The notes: a model not told the origin generated them from the sequence alone. Counted from the first letter of the stretch, positions 1 to 6,577 are shown. The stretch: DNA of 7,215 nucleotides from an uncultured Lachnospiraceae bacterium (GCA_937950565.1 CALFCS010000073.1:1-7215), one strand, 5' to 3'. Numbers and translations: made by a program.

Positions 1-112
1 CATCTGTTCCTGCCGCAAGGCTTTTGCTTCCTTCTGCAAGACTTCCAAGTCCGCCCTGAAGAGCCGCTGCTCCGTCGTTTAATCCCTTCATTCCTTCATT
101 AAGAGCCGGAAG
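1..112 (-). repeat. Heptad repeat block 2 (at least 5 x xxxLxxG), continuing past the left edge
   Basis: From residue 533 the same heptad resumes: LPALNEG, MKGLNDG, AAALQGG, LGSLAEG, SKSLAAG. It is still running when the window ends. It is separated from block 1 by about 120 residues without the repeat. The total repeat number cannot be known from this window. Confidence 0.82.
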
Positions 113-1708
113 CTTTTCATTGATTCCATTCTGTATCTGTCCGATACCGCCCTGTGCGCCACTAAGATACCCGGCCACCTGCTCAAGTCCTTTTACATCT
201 ACGGCTACATTCTTTTCCGTGATTTCTCCCGGAACCGCATTTTCTATTGCCGCTTTAATTGCTGCTTTCTGCTCACTGCTTAACGTACTGTCAGATGATA
301 TAGCATTCATTGCTGCATTTACGATTTCTGTTTTATTCACAGCTACCGTGACATCCGCACTGGCGCTTACACCGCCAAGCGCTGCCTGCGCACCGCCAAG
401 TGCGTCAGATACTCCCTTAAGCCCTGCTGAAATATTTCCTACAACTCCTGTCACCTGGGAAGAAGCGCTCTGAAGTCCTGCTGCAAGCTCATCGGCTCCT
501 GCCTTTGCTCCTGCTGCTCCGTCCCTTACCTGAGCGGCGCCGTCATTGACACTTTTTGCACCTTCTTTTAAGATTTCGCTTCCCTGCGCCAGACCTTCTA
601 CACCCATCGTATATTGATTTATACCATCTGCCAGGTCACTGACTCCTTTTATCAAATCACCGCTCTTATTATTTAACGTATTCACTCCTCCTGCAAGTGT
701 CTGATTGCCCTCTGCAAGTTTGACAGCGCCATCGGATAATTCCCTGGAACCGTCTGCCAGCCTGGCAGCGCCATCGGATGCTTCCTTCGAGCCCTCTGCA
801 AGCTGCGTCGCCGCATCATCAAGCTCATCAATAGAATCCTCCAGATCGTCAAAGCTGTCTATCTCATCCAATCCAAGCTTACTGATGACATCTGCAGATG
901 CAACTGTTATCGTCGGCCCTACACTTGCATTCTTTACATCTGCTGTAATCGTTACGCTCTGCGGAATATCCAGATCAATTTCCTGAAGCTTCAGATTCTC
1001 CTCTAATCCCGGAAATGCAATTCCAACTACAATGTCTTTATCCGCATCAGAAATAATCTTGCCATGGTCAATGGTTACATTTTTATATTCCTCTGTCGGA
1101 AGCATCAGTGCGGTCACCATTGCAAATGGTGTGTACATCTCTACATTTTCACCACCGATAGAAACCGTCTGTTTTGCTTTATTCGTGTAGCTGATATGAA
1201 TCTCCACCTTGCCGTCTTTCCCATTAAGCTCCTCTGCTGAAATCTCTTTCCCATTAAGCTTATAGGAAATCCTAACATCTACCGGGAGTTCTTTCTTTGT
1301 TGTTCCCTGATAATAAATATCCTCTCCCTCTGACTGCCAGGTAAGCGCTCCGTCATTACCTTTTGTGAATGTCTCTTCTCCCTTAATATTCTTAATATCA
1401 GATAGTTCAGAGACATCTGCCTCTTCTCCCGCTCCCGGATTCTTCAGCCATTCCGTTACTGTTATATCTTTTACTTTTCCGGATGCATCTGCTTTTACAT
1501 ATACCGATTCATCTTTAAAAATCTCCCCTGTGCTTCCTGTATCACTGTCCCCCAGCATTTCTTCTGCCGCTTCTTTTAATGCTTCTTTCTCCTCCTCTGC
1601 ATAAACAGTTACCACAGGATGACTATATTCATAAACCCCTGTAAGTCCTACGCCTGCAACCAGCGCCATAGATGCTGCCAGCATTCTTTTCTTCATCTTA
1701 TTTTTCAT
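1..1708 (-). CDS. Exported X-X-X-Leu-X-X-Gly heptad-repeat protein (partial, C-terminus beyond window)
   Basis: The frame is open from an ATG at 1708 to the left edge (569 codons, no stop), so the gene is cut by the window. The N-terminus is a signal peptide: basic MKNKMKKR, a hydrophobic stretch at about residues 9-26, and a plausible cleavage site after VYA at residue 37. Residues 38-299 are acidic and without repeats, and look like a folded extracellular region. Residues 300-411 are 16 consecutive heptads of the form xxxLxxG (for example AARLADG, SRELSDG, AVKLAEG). Residues 412-532 are an Ala/Gly/Ser-rich spacer, and heptads resume at 533 and run to the edge. This heptad type is known from YhgE/Pip-like and related Firmicute surface proteins, which are often next to MMPL transporters. 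The start is fixed by AGGAGG 8 bases upstream, overlapping the transporter stop. It is probably a cell-envelope partner of the transporter; that role is inference. The missing end may carry a membrane anchor. Confidence 0.88.
   Translation of the reverse strand, partial: MKNKMKKRMLAASMALVAGVGLTGVYEYSHPVVTVYAEEEKEALKEAAEEMLGDSDTGSTGEIFKDESVYVKADASGKVKDITVTEWLKNPGAGEEADVSELSDIKNIKGEETFTKGNDGALTWQSEGEDIYYQGTTKKELPVDVRISYKLNGKEISAEELNGKDGKVEIHISYTNKAKQTVSIGGENVEMYTPFAMVTALMLPTEEYKNVTIDHGKIISDADKDIVVGIAFPGLEENLKLQEIDLDIPQSVTITADVKNASVGPTITVASADVISKLGLDEIDSFDDLEDSIDELDDAATQLAEGSKEASDGAARLADGSRELSDGAVKLAEGNQTLAGGVNTLNNKSGDLIKGVSDLADGINQYTMGVEGLAQGSEILKEGAKSVNDGAAQVRDGAAGAKAGADELAAGLQSASSQVTGVVGNISAGLKGVSDALGGAQAALGGVSASADVTVAVNKTEIVNAAMNAISSDSTLSSEQKAAIKAAIENAVPGEITEKNVAVDVKGLEQVAGYLSGAQGGIGQIQNGINEKLPALNEGMKGLNDGAAALQGGLGSLAEGSKSLAAGTD
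476..811 (-). repeat. Heptad repeat block 1 (16 x xxxLxxG) within the exported protein
   Basis: Sixteen uninterrupted 21-base units encode residues 300-411. Gly at position 7 is kept in 15 of 16 units; unit 7, VNTLNNK, has Lys instead. Position 4 is mostly Leu, with Ala, Tyr or Val in a few units. At DNA level one 14-base word, CAGCGCCATCGGAT, occurs at 724-737 and 766-779. These copies are 42 bases (two heptads) apart, which suggests growth by duplication of a two-heptad unit. The remaining units have diverged at the nucleotide level. Confidence 0.9.
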
Positions 1709-1716
1709 GAGAAATC

Positions 1717-1722
1717 CCTCCT
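1717..1722 (-). promoter_or_regulatory. Ribosome binding site of the heptad-repeat gene, overlapping the transporter stop codon
   Basis: On the minus strand the transporter ends in TAG (1723-1721) and the AGGAGG motif uses the A and G of that stop. Eight bases then lead to the ATG at 1708. This arrangement fixes the start of the downstream gene and suggests termination-reinitiation coupling of the two proteins. Confidence 0.85.
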
Positions 1723-3805
1723 AATTCTTTGACTTTGCCGTCTTCGGCAGAAAATTTTTACTTGTCTTTACAATTACTTTATCAAATACCATGAACATCG
1801 ACGGCAGGACAAATACAACTACTACCATACTGATAATCGCTCCTCTTGCCATCAGAATACACAGTGAGCTGATCATATCTATATTGGAATACAATCCAAC
1901 GCCAATCGTTGCTGCAAAGAAGCTTAACGCACTGACAATAATCGACTGGGCAGATACTTTATGCGCAGTTGTAATCGCATCGTGTTTTGTCGCCCCTCTG
2001 TTCCTTTCCCGTTTATACCGGGTTGTCATAAGAATCGCATAATCAACCGTCGCTCCCAGCTGAATCGTTCCGATTACAATCGATGCCACAAACGGAAGCT
2101 TCGTTCCTGTATAATATGGAATCCCCATATTGACAAAGATTGCAAATTCTATTACCCCTACCAGAATAACCGGAAGTGATATGGAGCCAAACAGGATTAA
2201 GATAATCACAAATATAATTCCTATCGACACAACACTTACTGTCTTAAAATCCGTATCTGTAATATCAATCAAGTCTTTTGTCAGCGGCGCCTCACCTACC
2301 AGCATGGCATCCTCATCATACTGGTCTGTAATTTCATTAATCGCGGCTACCTGCTCATTTACCTCGTCAGTTGCGACCTCATATTCCGAGTTAATCATAA
2401 GCATCTGATACTCGTCATTTTTCAGCATCTTTGTAACGGAATCAGGAAGCATATCTGCCGGGATTCCGGGTCCCGCTACAGAATTAAGCCCGAGCGCCCA
2501 TTTGACTCCGTCTACCTTTTCAATTTGCTTAATCATCCTGCTTACATCTGCCGCAGGAACATCACTCTTCAGAAGAAGCACATGGGTCGTATTCATATTA
2601 TAATCCTGCTTCAGCTTTGCATTTGCCTGAATGCTTGGCAGGCTCTCCGGAAGCGAGTCGTCCAGTTTATAGTAAACACTGGTATGATTATTTCCATATA
2701 CAGCCGGTATGAGCAAAATCAAGAACAGTACCACATAAGCCACGTAATGCTTTGTCACTTTATCTGATATTCTTCCAATATCCGGAAGCAGCGGTTTATG
2801 CTTTGTCTTCTCAATAATCTTGTCACAGCACAGAATCATGGATGGGAGAATCGTTACACATGCGATAACTCCGAAGATAACTCCCTTGGCCATTACAATA
2901 CCGATATCCAGTCCCAGGGTAAAGCTCATAAAACACAGTGCAATAAATCCGGCCACTGTCGTAATCGAGCTTCCAATCACAGAGGAAAATGTCTGGGATA
3001 TGGCATGCGCCATGGCGCGCTCTTTATCTCCGTGATACCGCTTTTGCTGCTCCTCATAGCTATGCATCAGGAAAATAGAATAATCCATCGTAACACCGAG
3101 CTGTAATACCGCCGCAAGCGCCTTGGTGATATAAGATATTTCCCCGAAGAACACATTGCTGCCCAGATTATATACAATCGCCATTCCTATACTAAGCAGG
3201 AATAAAATCGGCGTAAAGAAGGAATCCATCGTAATTCCCAGTACAAGCGTGGACAAAAGGACCGCGATCAGCACATAAATTGGCGTCTCACGTTCCGAGA
3301 GTTCCTTTGTATCCAGAACGATTCCGGACATTCCGCTTAAGAAACACTGCTTACCGGTAATATGCCGGATTTCCTTTACTGCTTCCAGTGTACCGTCCGC
3401 TGATGTCGTATCGTCAAAAAATACCGCCATCATCGTTCCCGTATCCGAATGAAAGATTTCATACATATCATCCGGAAGCATACTCTCCGGCACGGAAATA
3501 TCCATCACAGAATCATACCAGATGACCTTTTCCACATGCTCTGTCTCTTCAATCTTTTCTTTCAGCTTCACGACATCTTTATTCTCCATGCCGTCTACCA
3601 CAAGCATCGAGAAGGCACCGACTCCAAAATCCTCTACCATGATGTCCTGCCCTTCCATCGTCTCAATATTCTTTGGAAGATAAGTGAGTACATCATAATT
3701 AATTCTGGTGTTGAAATACCCGATTGCCGCAGGAATCAGAAGAAGTATACTGACAACCAATATCAGCACCCTGTACTTCACAATCTTCTTTCCCATTTTA
3801 ACCAT
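1721..3805 (-). CDS. MMPL/RND-superfamily membrane transporter
   Basis: This is a 694-residue integral membrane protein with the duplicated RND-type layout. TM1 lies near residues 12-30, followed by an extracytoplasmic domain at about 32-172. A bundle of five helices follows at about 175-325. The second half repeats the plan: TM7 near 353-370, a second outer domain at about 371-515, and a final bundle at about 520-680. Each bundle carries the family GxxxDY motif, with Asp241 (GVTMDY) and Asp588 (GATVDY) as the likely proton-relay residues. MMPL proteins export lipids, lipopeptides or hydrophobic drugs using the proton gradient; the substrate here cannot be read from sequence. The ATG at 3805 is supported by GAGGTG 8 bases upstream; the ATG three codons later is too far from it. 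It is first in an operon with the heptad-repeat protein, under a promoter flanked by TetR-type operators. The length is typical for the Firmicute branch. Confidence 0.93.
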   Translation of the reverse strand: MVKMGKKIVKYRVLILVVSILLLIPAAIGYFNTRINYDVLTYLPKNIETMEGQDIMVEDFGVGAFSMLVVDGMENKDVVKLKEKIEETEHVEKVIWYDSVMDISVPESMLPDDMYEIFHSDTGTMMAVFFDDTTSADGTLEAVKEIRHITGKQCFLSGMSGIVLDTKELSERETPIYVLIAVLLSTLVLGITMDSFFTPILFLLSIGMAIVYNLGSNVFFGEISYITKALAAVLQLGVTMDYSIFLMHSYEEQQKRYHGDKERAMAHAISQTFSSVIGSSITTVAGFIALCFMSFTLGLDIGIVMAKGVIFGVIACVTILPSMILCCDKIIEKTKHKPLLPDIGRISDKVTKHYVAYVVLFLILLIPAVYGNNHTSVYYKLDDSLPESLPSIQANAKLKQDYNMNTTHVLLLKSDVPAADVSRMIKQIEKVDGVKWALGLNSVAGPGIPADMLPDSVTKMLKNDEYQMLMINSEYEVATDEVNEQVAAINEITDQYDEDAMLVGEAPLTKDLIDITDTDFKTVSVVSIGIIFVIILILFGSISLPVILVGVIEFAIFVNMGIPYYTGTKLPFVASIVIGTIQLGATVDYAILMTTRYKRERNRGATKHDAITTAHKVSAQSIIVSALSFFAATIGVGLYSNIDMISSLCILMARGAIISMVVVVFVLPSMFMVFDKVIVKTSKNFLPKTAKSKN

Positions 3806-3829
3806 ACCTATTGCACCTCTTTCATTTTA

Positions 3830-3842
3830 TGACTACTGGTCA
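3830..3842. promoter_or_regulatory. Putative TetR operator O3 (imperfect 13-bp palindrome)
   Basis: TGACTACTGGTCA has one arm mismatch relative to the two perfect copies upstream. It lies in the predicted transporter leader, about 10-20 bases past the estimated transcription start. Binding here would act as a roadblock. It is assigned to the divergent TetR protein by position and similarity only. Confidence 0.55.
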
Positions 3843-3857
3843 TTTATCATTGTATGT

Positions 3858-3886
3858 ACTATAACTCTAAAATGACTTTTAGTCAA
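3858..3886 (-). promoter_or_regulatory. Promoter of the MMPL/heptad-repeat operon
   Basis: On the minus strand, TTGACT (3886-3881) and TATAGT (3863-3858) are separated by 17 bases, a good sigma-A promoter. Transcription would start near 3851, giving a leader of about 46 bases. The -35 box is embedded in the palindrome at 3873-3885, so repressor binding there would occlude RNA polymerase. Confidence 0.75.
3873..3885. promoter_or_regulatory. Putative TetR operator O1 (perfect palindrome over the -35 box)
   Basis: TGACTTTTAGTCA has perfect 5-bp arms around TTT. It overlaps the -35 element of the transporter promoter. An identical copy begins 23 bases away. Repetition, symmetry and location next to a divergent tetR gene support an operator role. 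Confidence 0.72.
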
Positions 3887-3895
3887 TACCTTTTT

Positions 3896-3908
3896 TGACT
3901 TTTAGTCA
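3896..3908. promoter_or_regulatory. Putative TetR operator O2 (perfect palindrome)
   Basis: This is an exact second copy of TGACTTTTAGTCA, starting 23 bases after O1, just over two helical turns. It lies upstream of the transporter -35 box and 17 bases short of the predicted tetR -35 box. It may therefore help repress the transporter by cooperative binding, and it could also influence tetR. Confidence 0.7.
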
Positions 3909-3925
3909 TTTTTTGTTATTTTATC

Positions 3926-3954
3926 TTGCAAAGAAGAAGTTTTCACGATACAAT
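3926..3954 (+). promoter_or_regulatory. Promoter of the tetR-family gene
   Basis: TTGCAA (3926-3931) and TACAAT (3949-3954) are 17 bases apart. A start near 3961 would give a leader of about 60 bases. The three 13-bp palindromes do not overlap this promoter core, so autoregulation may be weak or may use another site. Confidence 0.65.
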
Positions 3955-4022
3955 GTGAGTGCAGCGAACAGTAAAAACCATCGGTTTCAGCTATACGTGC
4001 AACGAACGAGGAGTGATTTACA

Positions 4023-4634
4023 ATGGGAAAAGTAGATGAAAATAAAAAAAAGAAAAAAGAAGTCCTCTATAATACTGCCTATGAATTATTCATTACGAAA
4101 GGAATCAACTCTACCGCTATCTCAGATATCGTCGAGAAAGCAGGGGTTGCTAAGGGAACCTTTTACCTGTATTTTAAAGACAAATATGATATTAAGAACA
4201 AACTGGTGTCCCATAAGACCCGGGAGCTTTTTAACGCCGCAGGTGACGCTCTTACTGCCTCAGGTACAAAAGGACTTGAAGAACAGCTTATTTTTATTAT
4301 TGACCACATCATCAATACCCTGATGAACAATAAGCCGCTCCTTAACTTTATTTCCAAAAATCTCGTTATGGGCGCACTTCGCTCCACTTTGATTACAGGT
4401 GAAAAAACCGCGAATGACATTTACGAAAAATTTCTGAAACTTGTAGAACAGGATGAATATTCCTATACAGACGTTGACGTCATGCTCTTTACAATTGTAG
4501 AGCTTGCAGGCTCTGCCGGATATAATTCTATGATGTATGAGGAGCCGCTGCCAATTGAAGAATATAAACCATTTTTATACCGGACCATCCGGCTCATTAT
4601 AGAAAGCCATCGGAAAAGGACGCAGACATCTTAA
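4023..4634 (+). CDS. TetR/AcrR-family transcriptional repressor
   Basis: This is a 203-residue protein with the standard TetR architecture. After a lysine-rich tail (residues 7-12) comes the N-terminal DNA-binding domain at about residues 13-60. Its helix-turn-helix is clear: TAISDIVEKAGVAKGTFYLYF occupies 31-51 and matches the family pattern of small residues followed by G-T-F-Y-x-Y-F. Residues 65-203 form the variable helical ligand-binding and dimerisation domain, from which no ligand can be deduced. The ATG at 4023 follows AGGAG by 9 bases. It is divergent from the MMPL operon, and palindromes in the shared gap fit a dimeric repressor of that pump. Such pairs are common: the repressor releases DNA on binding a hydrophobic compound that the pump exports. 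The stop codon lies in the loop of the downstream terminator hairpin. Confidence 0.93.
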   Translation: MGKVDENKKKKKEVLYNTAYELFITKGINSTAISDIVEKAGVAKGTFYLYFKDKYDIKNKLVSHKTRELFNAAGDALTASGTKGLEEQLIFIIDHIINTLMNNKPLLNFISKNLVMGALRSTLITGEKTANDIYEKFLKLVEQDEYSYTDVDVMLFTIVELAGSAGYNSMMYEEPLPIEEYKPFLYRTIRLIIESHRKRTQTS

Positions 4635-4650
4635 AAATCTGCGTCCTTTT
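4614..4650. terminator. Bidirectional intrinsic terminator between convergent tetR and ABC operons
   Basis: The 13-bp arms AAAAGGACGCAGA (4614-4626) and TCTGCGTCCTTTT (4638-4650) are perfectly complementary around an 11-base loop. The outer A and T tracts give a U-run in both directions (TTTTATT on the plus strand, TTTT on the minus strand). It would end tetR transcripts and also minus-strand transcripts from the ABC operon. The left arm is within the last tetR codons. Confidence 0.85.
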
Positions 4651-4679
4651 ATTCATCTATCTAATATATCTTTGAAAGA

Positions 4680-5336
4680 CTAAAATTCCTTCTTCTCCAG
4701 TATTTTCACAGAGGCCGTGTACGATATTGCCAAAATCAGCAGCCCTGCCAGCACACATCCGGTTATCATTCCTCCCGGATGACCAGTAATCATCCCTTCC
4801 ATAGCTTTTCCCATATCAAATCCAAGAGAAAATGAAATTTTCGCAATCGCATATGCAAGAAGCGCTGTACATCCACACACAGCAAGAAGGACAATCCGGC
4901 TTTTATCTGCCTCGAATTTAAACTGTAGCGGTATCATCAATGCCAGAAGTACGATGACAACAAGAATACTTCCTCCTGCCACTCCCGCCCATTCCTCCAG
5001 CGGATATGCAATCTGCTTTACCGCAACAACAATCCAGGAAAGAGCCGACATTCCGGCAAGGGCACAGACCACCATAACCCCGCCAAATACATATTTTTCC
5101 AATGCATAACCTCTGCGTGTTACAGGAAGAGCGAAAAGATATGCCATTCCATTGTCATACTCATCATAGCTGATCGTACTTATCGTAAACATTGTGAATA
5201 CAATCGACACATAGGAAATTGCAAAATCAGGCGTATCCCATGCAAGGGCAAATGCTCCTCCGACCAGCATAATTATTATAAAAAACTGCTTATTATTTTT
5301 TAGAAGATTAAAATCCTTTATCAATAATCCTTTCAT
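4680..5336 (-). CDS. ABC-2-type transporter permease
   Basis: This is a 218-residue membrane protein with about six hydrophobic segments, near residues 18-33, 36-55, 84-107, 119-137, 147-165 and 190-210. A conserved stretch between TM2 and TM3 (SYDEYDNG then ALPVTRRGYALEKY, about residues 57-82) is typical of small ABC-2 permeases of the ABC2_membrane_5 type. These usually pair with a YtrB-like ATPase and a GntR regulator. The preferred start is the ATG at 5336: GAGGTG lies 7 bases upstream, and the stop of the ATPase gene overlaps it as TGATG. A GTG one codon earlier (5339) is possible but only 4 bases from the ribosome binding site. It probably homodimerises with two copies of the upstream ATPase. 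The substrate is unknown; antimicrobial peptide or envelope-stress export is the usual proposal for such operons. Confidence 0.9.
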   Translation of the reverse strand: MKGLLIKDFNLLKNNKQFFIIIMLVGGAFALAWDTPDFAISYVSIVFTMFTISTISYDEYDNGMAYLFALPVTRRGYALEKYVFGGVMVVCALAGMSALSWIVVAVKQIAYPLEEWAGVAGGSILVVIVLLALMIPLQFKFEADKSRIVLLAVCGCTALLAYAIAKISFSLGFDMGKAMEGMITGHPGGMITGCVLAGLLILAISYTASVKILEKKEF

Positions 5337-6181
5337 CACTCTTCACCTCTCACCATCATCATAATCAATTCGTCAATACTTCCTTTTTCCATAACAAGCT
5401 GCGGATAATTTTCAAGATAAAACTGCTTCTGGTTCGTCAGACAACTATAGCCAAATTCTTCTTTTTTATGACGCAGAATATAGCTTTTATCCAGTGTCCG
5501 GTACTGTTCTCCCGTAACTTTCAGAAGCCCGTAGCAGTCAAGCAGTATATCTGCTTCTTCATGGAGCACGATTTTCCCATTATCTATCATGTAAATATCA
5601 TCACAGAACCCTTCCAGATCACTGGAAATATGAGAGCTGATTAAGATAGAACGGTCTCCCGTCTCCATGTATTCACGCAAGATATCCAAGAGCTCTTCTC
5701 TTGCCACAACATCAAGTCCCACCGTAGGTTCATCCAGGATAAGAAGCTTCGCATCGTGGGAAACTGCCGCCAGCACTTGAAGCTTCCGTTTCATTCCCGT
5801 GGAAAACTCCTTGATTTTCTTCTTTAGCGGCAAATCGAACTTTCTACATCTCCCGAGAAATTGCTCCCTGTCAAACCGGGGATACAGACTTCCAAGTACC
5901 GGCAGCAAATCTTTCACCGTCAAATACCCGCTGAAGCCTGAGTCCGATAACACAACTCCGATATCTTCTTTTTCCTTTATTCCAAGCTGAGACACTTCTT
6001 TTCCAAATATTTCTATTTTTCCTTCCTCTGTCTGAATCAATCCCAGGCAGGCTTTAAATGCCGTACTCTTACCCGCCCCGTTCTTACCGATTAATCCGGT
6101 GACACATCCGGGTTTTACTTCCATCGTACACTGAAGCTCAAAATCGTTATATTGTTTTCTGACATTTTCTAACCGTAACAT
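5336..6181 (-). CDS. ABC transporter ATP-binding protein (YtrB-like)
   Basis: This is a 281-residue ATPase with all main nucleotide-binding motifs in order: Walker A GKNGAGKS at residues 32-39, signature STGMK at 127-131, Walker B LLILDEPT at 146-153, D-loop GLD at 155-157, and the H-loop histidine at 184 (SSH). At the Q-loop position the sequence reads GVVLSDSGF (75-83) with no glutamine. Variation there is seen in other exporters of this group. A C-terminal extension of roughly 75 residues follows the core. The ATG at 6181 is chosen because GGAGGA ends 8 bases upstream. The longer reading begins at a TTG (6202) inside the GntR gene with no suitable binding site. The gene lies 4 bases after the GntR stop and its stop overlaps the permease start by one base. 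It should energise export by the permease. Confidence 0.94.
   Translation of the reverse strand: MLRLENVRKQYNDFELQCTMEVKPGCVTGLIGKNGAGKSTAFKACLGLIQTEEGKIEIFGKEVSQLGIKEKEDIGVVLSDSGFSGYLTVKDLLPVLGSLYPRFDREQFLGRCRKFDLPLKKKIKEFSTGMKRKLQVLAAVSHDAKLLILDEPTVGLDVVAREELLDILREYMETGDRSILISSHISSDLEGFCDDIYMIDNGKIVLHEEADILLDCYGLLKVTGEQYRTLDKSYILRHKKEEFGYSCLTNQKQFYLENYPQLVMEKGSIDELIMMMVRGEE
5344..5349 (-). promoter_or_regulatory. Ribosome binding site of the permease, inside the end of the ATPase gene
   Basis: GAGGTG is formed by the last codons of the ATPase gene (within ATG GTG AGA GGT GAA). Spacing is 7 bases to the ATG at 5336 but only 4 to the GTG at 5339, which favours the ATG. Confidence 0.7.
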
Positions 6182-6185
6182 ATCC

Positions 6186-6557
6186 CTAATCCTCCAAAAC
6201 AAGATAAAATAATTCTTTCAGTTCCTGGTTATCCATTCCGCAGCTTCTGCCCTTCCGGATAGCCATTTCAAAATCAGCTTCCACCTCTTTTTTCTTCTCC
6301 TCCAGCAGAAGCTGCTGGTTCGCAAAAGCTACGTAACTTCCTTTGCCGTGAATAGTAATGATAAACCCTTCCTGCTCCAGCGCGTCATATGCCTTCTTCA
6401 CAGTCAGCGCACTGACCTTTAGCTCCTTCGACAGAGTACGGACGGACGGAAGCGCTGTATCCGCCTGTAATTCCCCCTGCATAATCTTCCCCTTTACCTG
6501 ATCTACAATCTGTTCGTAAATGGGCTGCATGGAAGAATGATTTATAATTAATTTCAT
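6186..6557 (-). CDS. GntR-family transcriptional regulator, YtrA type
   Basis: This is a 123-residue regulator. The N-terminal winged helix-turn-helix spans about residues 10-78: PIYEQIVDQVKGKI (12-25), the LPSVRTLSKEL helix (36-46), the recognition region SALTVKKAYDALEQEGFI (49-66) and the wing HGKGSYV (70-76). The C-terminal part (about 80-123) is a short helical tail with no room for the large effector domain of FadR- or HutC-type members, which places it in the YtrA subfamily. AAGGAGG lies 6 bases before the ATG at 6557. It heads an operon with an ABC ATPase and permease, the usual YtrA context, and probably represses its own operon through the palindrome in the promoter. Related systems respond to cell-wall-active antibiotics; the signal here is unknown. 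Confidence 0.93.
   Translation of the reverse strand: MKLIINHSSMQPIYEQIVDQVKGKIMQGELQADTALPSVRTLSKELKVSALTVKKAYDALEQEGFIITIHGKGSYVAFANQQLLLEEKKKEVEADFEMAIRKGRSCGMDNQELKELFYLVLED
6190..6195 (-). promoter_or_regulatory. Ribosome binding site of the ABC ATPase, inside the end of the GntR gene
   Basis: GGAGGA is part of the last codons of the GntR gene (TTG GAG GAT TAG). It lies 8 bases before the ATG at 6181. This decides the ATPase start and suggests translational coupling. Confidence 0.8.
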
Positions 6558-6577
6558 TTTATCCCTCCTTCGCTATA

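Noticed and set aside
476..811. Possible CRISPR or tandem DNA repeat array
   Set aside because: The periodicity is at protein level (heptads in an open frame); DNA units are diverged and there are no spacers.
1215..1260. 16-base direct repeat TCTTTCCCATTAAGCT at 1215 and 1245
   Set aside because: It encodes two similar peptide segments (KLNGKE and ELNGKD) in the coding region of the exported protein; similar peptides and shared codons explain it without a mobile or regulatory element.
120..1604. Plus-strand open frames at 120-473, 705-986 and 1365-1604
   Set aside because: They lie antisense to the heptad-repeat gene, are Ser/Ala/Pro-rich mirror translations of its biased codons, and lack ribosome binding sites and family features.
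1791..3832. Several plus-strand open frames across the transporter gene
   Set aside because: All are shadows of the MMPL coding sequence, whose motifs and membrane pattern are clear on the minus strand.
4036..4420. Alternative frames inside the tetR gene on both strands (4036-4323 plus, 4163-4420 minus)
   Set aside because: They overlap a complete TetR protein with a clear helix-turn-helix and have no independent support.
4475..4482. TGACGTCA palindrome
   Set aside because: It is an 8-bp chance palindrome inside the tetR coding sequence, unlike the TGACT-N3-AGTCA operators in spacing and location.
6182..6202. Extended N-terminus of the ABC ATPase starting at a TTG (6202)
   Set aside because: It would overlap the end of the GntR gene, adds residues not typical of the family, and has no ribosome binding site, while the ATG at 6181 has an excellent one.
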